This document shows, one piece after another, positions 11,026 through 20,152 of a stretch of DNA of 64,000 nt. Source of the DNA: Mucor mucedo. Lineage: Eukaryota > Mucoromycota > Mucoromycetes > Mucorales > Mucoraceae. Location of the stretch: positions 124,001 to 188,000 of the forward strand of contig NW_026252315.1 of NCBI RefSeq assembly GCF_025094135.1, given 5' to 3'. Under the pieces are notes generated by a model that was not told the origin of the DNA, did not search any database, and saw only the letters and a list, made by a program, of their open reading frames with translations. Position numbers and translations under genes: made by a program. Position 1 is the first letter of the stretch, and every line of letters starts with the position of its first letter.

Positions 11026-12597
11026 CTACCAACCAAAGACAGTGTTTAAAAACTTGGTAGCTAATCCATCCATGGATTTTGAACGACGAAGTGGTTTAGA
11101 TTGCTCCTCTTGTAGGAGATCATTAGAGACGACAAGTCGACGATCATGCGTAGGTAAGCAAGTGATTTCAAGCATATGACACTCAGGTTCGTTTTCTCCT
11201 CCCATCGTATAATACCAGGCCTTACCGTCCCCAAAAGAGATCATCACCGGATTTGGTATAGTTGATTGCCGATGGAGCATTAGAATTAGCGAAGGATCAT
11301 CGGTTATCATGTCAGGCAAATTATTTTCTACGGTTGCTATATTAGGCTTAGTGCCGGTGGCATCATCACCATTATGATGTTTCTGGTTGTGGGTCATGAT
11401 AAACGAGTAATGATAATCTAATTTCGCTTGATTCGTCATATCAAATGCAGCCCACAGCGCATTAGATGATTCTTCGCTTTCGTCTGTGGTCTGTTTGGGT
11501 TCTACGAATGGGCGGTAACACCAAATGTACTGTCTGTTCTGTAGCGCACTGGCCTTTTTGTATAATTTCAATGACGTCTTTCTTGAAAGGCTAGACGGCT
11601 TCTTCTCGCCATAATCTAGGGCTTCGCTTAAGGAAGTGTATAAGGGTTGGTCTCGTGTTACTGCCTTTTCCTTGGTATCATCAACAGGCTGACTATCGTT
11701 CTTTTGAGGCTTGCTAACTGTTTGTGGTATTGCATAATCTATGCCATCGCCTAAAAGGGCAAAGGACGAAAGGATCTCCTCCATTATGGATCTTTTTCGA
11801 CGCAGCATCACAAGTGGTGGTGCCGGTGCTGGTAGTGCTGGTGGAACTTGCTGCTGCTGGTCTGGAACAGCCTCCGTCGTTTCTTTAGTTACCTCTGTCT
11901 CAATTACAGGTGGAACTTCTTTATCGGGCGATGAAATTACCACTTCTTCTGAAGGTAATGTTTGTGGAAGGATAATATCTGGATGTAATGCTGGCATTGG
12001 CATAAATGTTGGGAAGACTGGTTGATGATGATAGTATGATGATAGGAAATGATTGCTATTATTAGGTTGGTTCATAAAATAGGGTTGTATCATGGGTACA
12101 TTTTGTGGCATGTAAAAGAAATCGTTATTATTTTGAGGAATAAACGTATTTGTGGTGGTAGTGGGACAAGTAGTGCCCAGACTTTGCGGCATACAATAAT
12201 TGGCTGTCATGGGATTTATCATGGGTCCATTCAAGTTTACAAAACAAGGAGGTTGTGCTCGCCGACTATTATTAGCTTCTTCATTATACATATTTCGGTT
12301 TATACTATTATAGTCATAATGCCTTCCTGTGAACGGTGGTGACACGGATCTTACTCCGTCCAATCGATGTGGCCCCTGATAGTATGCGTTTTCATTCATA
12401 TAATGGTAGCGCTCCTCATCCATTTTAGAGAAACTTCGACTACGGCGATGATTTTTGCGCTTCCTGATGGGTGGACTGTCTATATAGTTATACTGATGGT
12501 GATAATCAATATCTCTTGATGGGTAGTAATACTCTTCTTCAGAGCCATAACCATAAGGCTGAGGTCTGTGCGTTTGATATCGTGGATAACTGTACAT
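11026..12597 (-). CDS. Unknown Tyr/Asn/Pro-rich protein with a conserved C-terminal domain
   Basis: A single uninterrupted frame of 523 residues. Residues 1 to about 200 are rich in Tyr, Asn, Gln, Pro and His with an RKNHRRSRSFSKMDEE patch; about 200-270 is Pro/Val/Glu-rich with PPALPAPAPP. From about 350 to the end it looks folded: a Trp/Tyr-rich stretch (RQYIWCYRPFVEP, LWAAFDMTNQAKLDYHYSF, ISFGDGKAWYYTMGG) followed by a Ser/Arg patch (PLRRSKSMDGLATKFLNTVFGW). The spaced aromatic residues and the F-G-D-G-K-A-W-Y-Y turn recall WWE-type or DDHD-lipase N-terminal modules, but this is only a resemblance. The two RRSKS/RRSRSFS patches could be phosphorylation or 14-3-3 sites. Its 3' end faces the LINE insertion. 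Function unassigned. Confidence 0.75.
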   Translation of the reverse strand: MYSYPRYQTHRPQPYGYGSEEEYYYPSRDIDYHHQYNYIDSPPIRKRKNHRRSRSFSKMDEERYHYMNENAYYQGPHRLDGVRSVSPPFTGRHYDYNSINRNMYNEEANNSRRAQPPCFVNLNGPMINPMTANYCMPQSLGTTCPTTTTNTFIPQNNNDFFYMPQNVPMIQPYFMNQPNNSNHFLSSYYHHQPVFPTFMPMPALHPDIILPQTLPSEEVVISSPDKEVPPVIETEVTKETTEAVPDQQQQVPPALPAPAPPLVMLRRKRSIMEEILSSFALLGDGIDYAIPQTVSKPQKNDSQPVDDTKEKAVTRDQPLYTSLSEALDYGEKKPSSLSRKTSLKLYKKASALQNRQYIWCYRPFVEPKQTTDESEESSNALWAAFDMTNQAKLDYHYSFIMTHNQKHHNGDDATGTKPNIATVENNLPDMITDDPSLILMLHRQSTIPNPVMISFGDGKAWYYTMGGENEPECHMLEITCLPTHDRRLVVSNDLLQEEQSKPLRRSKSMDGLATKFLNTVFGW

Positions 12598-12809
12598 TTT
12601 TTTTTTAAAAAAAATGAAAGTGAAAAAGAAGGAATGAAAAATAAATCGGGATTATTGCCCTTTATATGTCTTACTCACCCAGATCTGGTGGCTGTCATGA
12701 GCACATTACTGCGTACCTAATTTCCTTAACGCCACAGAAGACAAAAAAAAAAAGCTAATTGTACATACATGTTTTTCTTTTTTTATTATTTATACGAAAG
12801 TATCGCACC

Positions 12810-14518
12810 TCAATCTCTATACTTATCCAAGAAACTCTTGTGGAATTTTTCAAGACCACCACAGAAATCATCAAAGAGATGCTCCTCAGGAAGGAAAGTG
12901 GAACGGAAATGATAGGTTCCGGCCTCTTGACCAAAACCAGAACCAGGGACAACACAGACACCGGTATGATCCAACATGCTTAAAGCATAGAACATATCAG
13001 GGGCCATTTTAGCCTCTTTAGCAGCTTCAATAGCCTTGGCAGGAAGGTCAATCTTGGGGAATAAGTACATGGCACCTTCGGCCTCGTTACAGGTAACACC
13101 TTCTAATGCATTGAAACAATGGGCAAGCTTAGTAGCTCTACGGGCAAGAGATTGATAAATAGTATCGACTTCAGACTTGTACTGAGCATGAGAAATATCT
13201 CCTTCGGCGGGAGGATTTGTCACAAGATCAACCATGATTTGACCGTGGACATTAGGACATAACGAAATGGAAGAGATCTTGTTGATTTGATCCATGATTG
13301 CAGGATCGATATTGACGCACTCGAAGTAACCACCACGACGACCACACTCACCAATCATACCCTTTGAGGTAGAGTGGAAGGAGAACAATTCTTGTTCATT
13401 AAACTCAGGGCCCATAGATTGCAATACCTTTTTGAAACTGTGGAAAGGACGACGCTCAGGTTGGTAGATGTTTGTTTGGTACACTTCATCAGCCAAGATG
13501 ACGATACGCTCATCATGACAGAAACGAATGATTTCACGAATGTTTTCTTCAGATAAACATTGGCCAGTAGGGTTACCTGGATTGATAATAACCAAGGCAC
13601 AGACATTGACGCCGTTGTTACGGGCCTCATCCACAGATTTTTGAAGTTCGGCACGCGATAATCCCCAGTCCTCTTTCTCTTCAAGGTAGTAATGCACAGG
13701 AGCAGCATCCACAAGTGAAAGAGTGGCAGAATAAAGAGGGTATTGGGGAATGGGAATCATAATACCAGACTTGGTGTTATGAGTCAACATTTGAATGATC
13801 TTTTGAATGCCTTCGGAAGCACCTTGAGTCAAGAAGATATTCTCGGGATCGGCAGCGTATCCATCACGACGTTCAATGAACTTAGCAACATTTTCACGAA
13901 TGTGAGGCACACCCTTTGAATGAGTATAAGCACCAATGCTTCCAATGTTCTTTAACAAAATTTCAGCACGAGCAATAGCATCTGCAGGGTACAACTTAGA
14001 TACAAGTTCTCGGTTCTCGGCCTTTAATAACTCGGTGTTTTCACAAAGAGAGGCAACCTATTCCAGCATGTTTAACCTCACTAGGCTTTTCATTAATTTT
14101 ATTTGATTTCCTTACCTGTCTAAAGAAAGTAATAGGCTTCTGGTTCAATTGTTGAGGGTTACCAATGTTACAGAAAACCACCTTGTCAAAGTTCAACTTG
14201 GAAGGATCCTTTTTCAATTGCTAAAGAAAAACATGAATGTTAGCCATTGTCTCCCATTTAGGCTTATAACTATTTTACTTACAGCACTCAAAGCTTCGGC
14301 GCGAATGGGCAAAGCACCACGCACAGCATACTCGACACTCTTGACCAAAGGATGCATGGTTTCAACTGTCAAAACCTTACCTACAAAACAGAGTCAAAAC
14401 GACTGCCAATGTAAAGAGAACGCGAAATCTTACCATGCTTTGTCGATGAAAGTCTAACGCTGCGTTGGTTGACTTGGACACCACATGCCTTTGTTGTACG
14501 GAGAAGAGATCTAAGCAT
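12810..14518 (-). CDS. ALT1: Alanine aminotransferase (class I/II PLP enzyme), probably mitochondrial
   Basis: Interconverts alanine plus 2-oxoglutarate with pyruvate plus glutamate using PLP. Four exons (14434-14518, 14283-14380, 14116-14220, 12810-14057) give 511 residues, as in fungal and animal ALTs. The first exon (MLRSLLRTTKACGVQVNQRS) is Arg/Ser/Thr-rich without acids, a typical mitochondrial presequence. Diagnostic segments are NIGNPQQLNQKPITFFRQV, GAYTHSKGVPHIRENVA, LTQGASEGIQ, INPGNPTGQCL (Asn contacting PLP), ADEVYQTNIY, and SFHSTSKGMIGECGRRGGY containing the Schiff-base Lys in the STSKG motif. Strong codon bias (many GCC/GGT) suggests good expression. Confidence 0.95.
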
Positions 14519-15861
14519 TTCAAAAAAAGAAAAAGGGAAAAGGAAAGAGAAAAGGAATCATGAACCTCACGGGTTTTTGTTGGTCGAGAATTTGTGGAGC
14601 TCCGGTTTAAAGATACGCGATTTAACTGATTTTCCTTTTGGGGCAATTAAACTTTCTGTACCTTTTTCATCCCAGGGCACTTGACAGGTTTGGTGACAAA
14701 GATGACTGGTTTTAGTCTCAAGAGTCATCACATTTAATTTCACATGAAGGCTGGTCTTTTTAAGGGTGACCTTTTAAACAATCCAAACAAATTCATTGCA
14801 GAGTGACGCATTATTATGTATATTTCTTGAAACCAATCAGAGCCATTGCTGATTTTATATTTCGAGAAGGGGGAAGGCTTACCCTTCGATAAAACAGGCT
14901 TCTAAAGCTTGCTCATCAGCATGTAATCAATAAGTTTTTACACCCTCCTTATGGAGTAGCTGGGACCATATGTATGCTTAACACAGCAATGTCTTTGCAT
15001 CATCTATTACGTATTAAGTAATTCTTTGTTTATAAAGCATATTGTTTTGTAACGTCGTGTAAAAGAAAAACTAGTTTTAGTTTTTATGTGGAATAATTAC
15101 CTTTCGGATAAGTGCACACTTCCATGATACCAAAGTGAACCCTTCACGATAATTATTTTGAGTCTTTCAATCGGTCTAGAAAAAAAATAGGGCTTACGCA
15201 TGCTGAGATGAATACTTACGAGAGCTATTAAAATTTTTTACTGATTTTGGATCAGGTTTCTCACAATTCCATCTAGGGAACTGCGTACCGACGTACAATT
15301 CCATCAGGCCAAATAAAACAATTGTTAGGGGCTCTTTTCTTTTCTGATAAGACATTCACTGTCTAAAATTGCTACCAGAAGCTTTGAGGATAAAGTTAAT
15401 TTACATTACATTGTTTATTAGTGTATTATATTTTATAAAGCTATCAATCACAGTGAGACTTGCCATTGTCTCCTTGGTAGCGGAGCGTACATTAAGTTTT
15501 AAAATGTCAAAAACACTCCGAAATGTTGCACAAAAGGTTTGCTGTATAGTAGGACAAGAACAGATCAACAAGCCCATTGTATATAAAGAGTTATATCATA
15601 TTCAAAGGTCTGATGTATTTACTAATATTATATATATGATACTCCTTGATTGCATTACATCCAAATTGTGCATTTTTATACCGATTTTCATAGCAGCAGC
15701 CACGTTTTAAAAGGTGATACTGAATCAGGCGTGTCACTTACATTCAAAGGAGACCCAAATATAAATCCCGGGAAATAGATACGTGCGTTTAGTATGTCCT
15801 CGAACCTCATTAGACATTCCTTGAGGCTGTTAAAACCAGTGTCAGAATTGGTGGCTGTGTT
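14519..15861. other. Intergenic, no supported gene
   Basis: About 1.3 kb of AT-rich DNA. It includes the promoter of the alanine aminotransferase. A 113-codon open frame at 15369-15710 (+) is hydrophobic and shows no domain or splice support. I see no repeats or RNA genes here. Confidence 0.6.
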
Positions 15862-16370
15862 CTACTTAAATAAGGGCATGTTGTTAGGCACCGTAGAGCG
15901 CTTGTCTCCGTTATTGTCTGCGTTACTTTCCTTATCTGAATCAGATGTAAGATTTTGTGCTTCCAAAATTGTCTTCAATACTGATTGTCTTGATTTCACT
16001 TCTTGGTGTAAGCTGTTTACCATATTGATATCTTTATTTTTGGCTGAAGCAGCTACGACAATCTAATAATTAAAGCATTTGTCTCTACTTTAAAATTGTG
16101 GAGGACTTCCGTAACATCCATGAAGCTGTCTAGATCCAGATCTGCGAGGGATTTCATATTGGCTGTATCCAGATCCATGTTGCTGGAGTTGATGTTGGTG
16201 GTCGTTGTGGCTGAAATCCTGCCTGACGTACTGTCATTGATGTCGTCAGCTGATGTGCTAGCATCGTCAGAGACATCCAAAGAGGTAGTAGTAATAGGTT
16301 CAATGACACCACTGTTACTAGAATTTGTACTGGCGGCTCTAGACCGCGTAGCGATGGTAGCGTTGAGCAT
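15862..16370 (-). CDS. Small Ser/Thr/Asp-rich protein with C-terminal helix; gene model has a frame break
   Basis: Starting at the ATG at 16370, the frame encodes a Ser/Thr/Asn/Asp-rich leader, then an acidic helix (NMKSLADLDLDSFMD, VTEVLHNFKVETNAL) and ends at 16053. A second frame continues with IVVAASAKNKDINMVNSLHQ, EVKSRQSVLKTILEAQ and an acidic tail, ending at TAG 15862-15864. The two parts look like one protein of about 150 residues with a heptad-like helical region. They could be joined by a short intron ending at TTATTAG (about 16060), with a weak donor 26-53 nt upstream, or the gene may carry a 1-nt indel. I do not recognise the family; small coiled-coil subunits (Mediator- or BLOC-like) are possible but unproven. 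Confidence 0.4.
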
Positions 16371-16917
16371 AGGGTTTTGTCATTGACAAGTGTTTTTTTA
16401 AAATTAAAAATTGAGGGAAAAAAAGGGGGGTAATAAACGATAGTTTCAAATTATTATATTCTTCACAAAAAAAAAAGTTCTATCAAACAAGATAGACAGT
16501 TTATAAAATAAAGAAAAAGGTAATTGTGAGACTGGGTAAATTGAATATCGTTTTATTATTGAATTAGAGGATGGTTTATATAGAAATTGACATAGTCCTT
16601 TCGGTACTCGTCAATTAATAGAGCAGGCTGAGAGAATGATTTATAATGTGAACATGTTGCAGTAAGCATGTGTGGACCATGCGTGCATTGTAAGCTGTGG
16701 TATTATTTATAAGTTGTTTTTATCATTTGTTAATGCAGATGCTACGTGTAAACCGCGTGTGCGTGAGGTGACGCAAAATAGCTATTTCGAGTTTCTTCGC
16801 TAAAGTAACTCACAAAATAGTGCTTGTATACACTACGTAATATTTGTGTATACAACAGTGTCCACCATGAAAAAAGCCTTCCCTTTTTCTTTCCTTTCCT
16901 TTTTTTGTTTTTTATAA
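16371..16917. other. Intergenic, no supported gene
   Basis: AT-rich DNA with A and T runs. The last 45 bp before 16918 is pyrimidine-rich and resembles the DNA upstream of the recombinase-like gene's ATG at 19720, so it belongs to the inverted duplication. Confidence 0.6.
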
Positions 16918-17168
16918 TGCCTATCATTTCGAAGGAACAAGCTGTGTGTATATTTTACGGCCAAACCTATAACGAGTCTAATGTTGCTGAACTGGCGAAA
17001 AGGATCGAAGAAATGAAAGATGTTGATATATGTTATTTGGAAGATCCCACCGAATTTATTTTGGTTTGTCTCTTGTCTATGAAGTCTTATCCTTCAAAAT
17101 ATCGGCGATATGCCACAGTTTTCATCGAAAAGACCAACTTCAAGAAGAAAAATAGAGGGAAAGCGTAG
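16918..17168 (+). pseudogene. Inverted duplicate of the first exon of the recombinase-like gene
   Basis: Encodes MPIISKEQAVCIFYGQTYNE..., the same start as the minus-strand gene at 19720. Over the first 138 nt I count two mismatches (Ala/Thr and Asp/Glu changes); homology also extends some 45 bp upstream through a pyrimidine tract. After the shared LEDPTE the two copies diverge and this one ends at TAG 17166-17168 after a basic KKKNRGKA tail. No further exons of the parent gene follow on this strand, so it looks like a truncated copy. It could still be translated as an 83-residue protein. The parent lies 2.5 kb away in opposite orientation. Confidence 0.65.
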
Positions 17169-18508
17169 CTTTTTATAATAAGAGGTCTTATGCTTTAATG
17201 GAGTCATCATCTTTCTAATTTACGTTCTTATATATTTTACTTTATTTCCTCCAAGCTGATTTTTGTTACCAGTTTTGGTCAATCAAGTTTATTCACAAAT
17301 AAAACTGCAGTCAAGATAGTCATTTCGTATACAATGGTTTAAACTATGTTTTATGAAGAGAAAAGAGAAAGGTGGGAAAAAAAGTATAGGGGATCAATAA
17401 TCGATAACATGATAATGGGATTTAAGATAGATGGACTGAATAATCGTAGATAAATCATAAAAATTAGAATCACTTTGATCGCTGGTATGCCCTTCTTCGA
17501 CAGTTGAAAATCTCCAATTTTTTTGGATCCTGAAGTAATTCGCAGCAATCATAAATGTTAATTGTGTTGTCAAATGGCAAGTGATCGACTATAATTTTGC
17601 AGATATTCTTGCTGTTGCTATAAAAAAAAAATTCAGTATTTTACTATCGTGAAACGTGTCTTTACGACATTACCGTAGAAAGGTTTCCAAATCTTTACAA
17701 TTGGTTGATAAACCCGCATAACCGAGAATAATTAAGCAAATTTTCTTATTTTGGTTGATGTAATTAAGCAAATCTAAAAAGTTGTTAGAATCAAAGATAA
17801 ATGCATTGAAGACTTTTTTTTACCTTGAGCGTCACCATCGACAGTCAGTTGTTTTAAAATATCTTCATTTCTTATCAAATCCCTTTCTACCATCAATTCA
17901 TTGGCATTGGCACGAGGGGAAACGAAAATCTTGTCGACCAACGATCTTTCTTTTAATCTACTGGCCATCTGTTGCAATAGCCGAATACGAGATTCATCGT
18001 TTTCATTTATTACTCAAATTTATATCAAACCTGGTGAAATAAACAAAACTTGCAGTGCCAGAGATATCCACGCTGTTACGGTAGCTATTACCATAAGGAG
18101 TGTCTAGACAAAACAAATAAAGTACTATTGAGAGCTTGCCCTTATTTTTTTATCTTTTTTCTGTTATAGTTACCATGTAAGCCACCAGTAGGAGAGACTT
18201 TTTTTGGGGTCTCTTTGGTTCATACCGACTTGACATCTGAACATCAGCCAACATTCGAGATTTTCTTGCATAGCCTACAATGTTGTATTTTTTCTTCTTG
18301 AGACTTTTAATAAACAACTGATAGTGAGGCAAGTAATCCAGTACTTTTTTTGCTATATCATCTGAAAATCGGGTTAACAGAGATAAATGATATCCTAAAA
18401 ATTATTTTACCAATATACTGCTCTTTTGCAACAAACAGTGAGCGTACGCTGACTTTCCCGCTGTCACATTGTCTTCTTTTCGAAGGTACAGCTGCGAAGT
18501 TTACTTTA

Positions 18509-18516
18509 TTTACACA
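18509..18516. repeat. 8-bp target-site duplication, left
   Basis: TTTACACA directly abuts the left terminus (TAGTGTTCG) of the MITE; the identical octamer abuts the right terminus at 19226-19233. Confidence 0.9.
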
Positions 18517-19225
18517 TAGTGTTCGGAATGAAGAACGAAACTCTCGAGCGAGCTTCGATCGTGTTCCAGTCTAAGCTCGCTCGAATGCGTTTTTTTGCAG
18601 CTCGAGCTCGCTCGGAGTTTCTTAAGCTCGGCTCGGTTGCGAATACGATAGCTCGAACTCGCTCGCCCTTTTTATTACACAAAGTGCACGTCAAAGTGAT
18701 GTTAATTACAGAAAGTTATGATAATAAAATTGTTATTTATTGAAATAGAAGTTGGAAAAAGAAAAAAAAAAACTTTTTTTTCACCAGCCTTAAAACCAAA
18801 TTCGGATAAATCACAAATTATAATACAGTTAAATTAATTCTGCTACGTCATGTTACTATGATTGCTGTAAAAATTTGGCTTAGTTGGGTTAAGTGCGCAA
18901 CACTGTATCATTTTCTATGCTAAATGTGTTTGTTGGTTGTACAATTAAATAAAAGTCCAAAGCATTTTAGTTGGAATTATTAAGGCATAAATAAAAAAAA
19001 AAATGGTAAAGGGAAGAAAAGATTAAAATCAAGGGGAAATGCCATCTGTAGTCTTTCAAGGACCTTAACTTTAAAGTGACTACTATCGACATTTTAGCCG
19101 AGCGAGCTTCGATCGATGCTCGCTCGAACCCAAAAAAAGTGGCGCAAGCTCGAGTACAAAAACTCGGTTCGAGCTTCGTTCGAACTGGCGCAAGATCGGT
19201 GCAAGCTCGAAAAGTTCGAACACTA
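18517..19225. mobile_element. Non-autonomous hAT-type DNA transposon (MITE), 709 bp
   Basis: Both ends read TAGTGTTCG going inward (18517-18525 and the complement at 19217-19225). Inside each end lies 130-150 bp of dense AGCTCG/CTCGCTCG/GAGCGAGCTTCGA motifs, while the 400-bp core (about 18690-19070) is plain AT-rich sequence. The 8-bp duplication TTTACACA and 5'-TAG-N-G termini are hallmarks of the hAT superfamily. There is no transposase frame, so mobilisation would need a source in trans. The element sits in an exon of the recombinase-like gene; reading through from that gene reaches a stop inside the element (18967-18969). Confidence 0.9.
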
Positions 19226-19233
19226 TTTACACA
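19226..19233. repeat. 8-bp target-site duplication, right
   Basis: TTTACACA, identical to 18509-18516. Confidence 0.9.
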
Positions 19234-19775
19234 CCATTTGCCAAAAGAAATAACGGTCCTATTGTCAAATAAATCGGTATATTTCCAAACCATTGAAAGT
19301 ATGTCGCTGTTGATCAAAGATTTGCATTCATAGACTTCTTCATTCATTGGATCACTGTGCAAGTATGTTATGTTAAGAAATTGAATAACCTGAGCATGAC
19401 TGACTACAATAAAGAAAAGAAAAAAGATTAGATATCGTGGAGAACTGCCAGCTATCATCTATCATTACCAAATCGAACTTTATTTTCCTCTTGTTGATTA
19501 TCATCTGTGCGTGAGATTCCTGTTGGATACAAGTGATAGCGAAATGGCCGGCTGTTTATAATTATTATACACGCCAAAATAGGTTCGGTGGGATCTTCCA
19601 AATAACATATCTCAACATCTTTCATTTCTTCGATCCTTTTCGTCAGTTCAGCAACATTAGACTCGTTATAGGTTTGGCCGTAAAATATACACACAGCTTG
19701 TTCCTTCGAAATGATAGGCATTTTAGAAAACAAAAAAAGTAAAGAAAATAAAAAGGGAAGACAAGGAGAACTCAA

Positions 19776-19908
19776 TTTCAGATAAACTTAAAAATGTTTT
19801 CAGATGAACAAAAATATATTTCAGACAGCAGTGAAAAAATGGTTCAGACTAACGTAAAATACATATGTGTATATATATACAAAGAGAATAAAAAAGTTTC
19901 CAGACAAA
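19776..19908 (-). repeat. Left array of TTGTCTGAAA-like motifs (Fanzor side)
   Basis: Five copies of TTTCAGA(C/T), the complement of TTGTCTGAAA, start near 19776, 19797, 19819, 19842 and 19897. They lie between the divergently transcribed recombinase-like and Fanzor genes. A matching array in opposite orientation flanks the Fanzor 3' end, as subterminal repeats of a DNA element would. Confidence 0.55.
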
Positions 19909-20152
19909 GGCTATCAAAGGATGTATCCTATGGATTTTACAGTTTTCATATCCTGCGTTGACAGTTCATAATGTAATTAAAGGTGTATTTTTATGAGCTC
20001 TTTTTACGCAAATCTCAGTTAATATGTTATAACAGCAAAAAAGGGGGAGAAACAAAATTTCAATTACTATAGATGACGTTGACTTAGAGCATTATAATAT
20101 AACTTGATTTAATTGACAATAAATCAAACAGTGCTTCTTTCACAAAAAAAAT

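Larger units (their letters stand above)
17470..19720 (-). pseudogene. Serine-recombinase-like (IS607 TnpA-related?) gene interrupted by a hAT MITE
   Basis: Exon 1 starts at ATG 19720 (MPIISKEQ...) and splices after KVRF into SHAQVIQFLNITYLHSD...FGKWC. There the frame is split by a 709-bp MITE (18517-19225). Past the element and one copy of the 8-bp target duplication, the same frame resumes (KVNFAAVPSKRRQCDSG...AKEQYIG). Further exons follow: DDIAKKVLDYLPHYQLFIKS with KKKKYNIVGYARKSRML, then ESRIRLLQQMASRLKERSL with VDKIFVSPRANANELM, then DLLNYINQNKKICLIILGYA, then a final exon ending ...CRRRAYQRSK at TGA 17470-17472. GYARKS resembles the catalytic-Ser motif (YARVS) of IS607-type serine recombinases, and the following Arg-rich helix and DGDAQD region fit the resolvase fold; I recall closely similar proteins in other Mucorales. 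Recombinase identity is an inference. Exons between about 17990 and 18230 are uncertain. Confidence 0.6.

Noticed and set aside
15369..15710. 113-codon hydrophobic frame
   Set aside because: No conserved motif, biased composition of AT-rich DNA, no splice partners.
15794..16066. 90-codon + strand frame over the small gene
   Set aside because: The opposite strand reads as a better hydrophilic helical protein that connects to an upstream exon.
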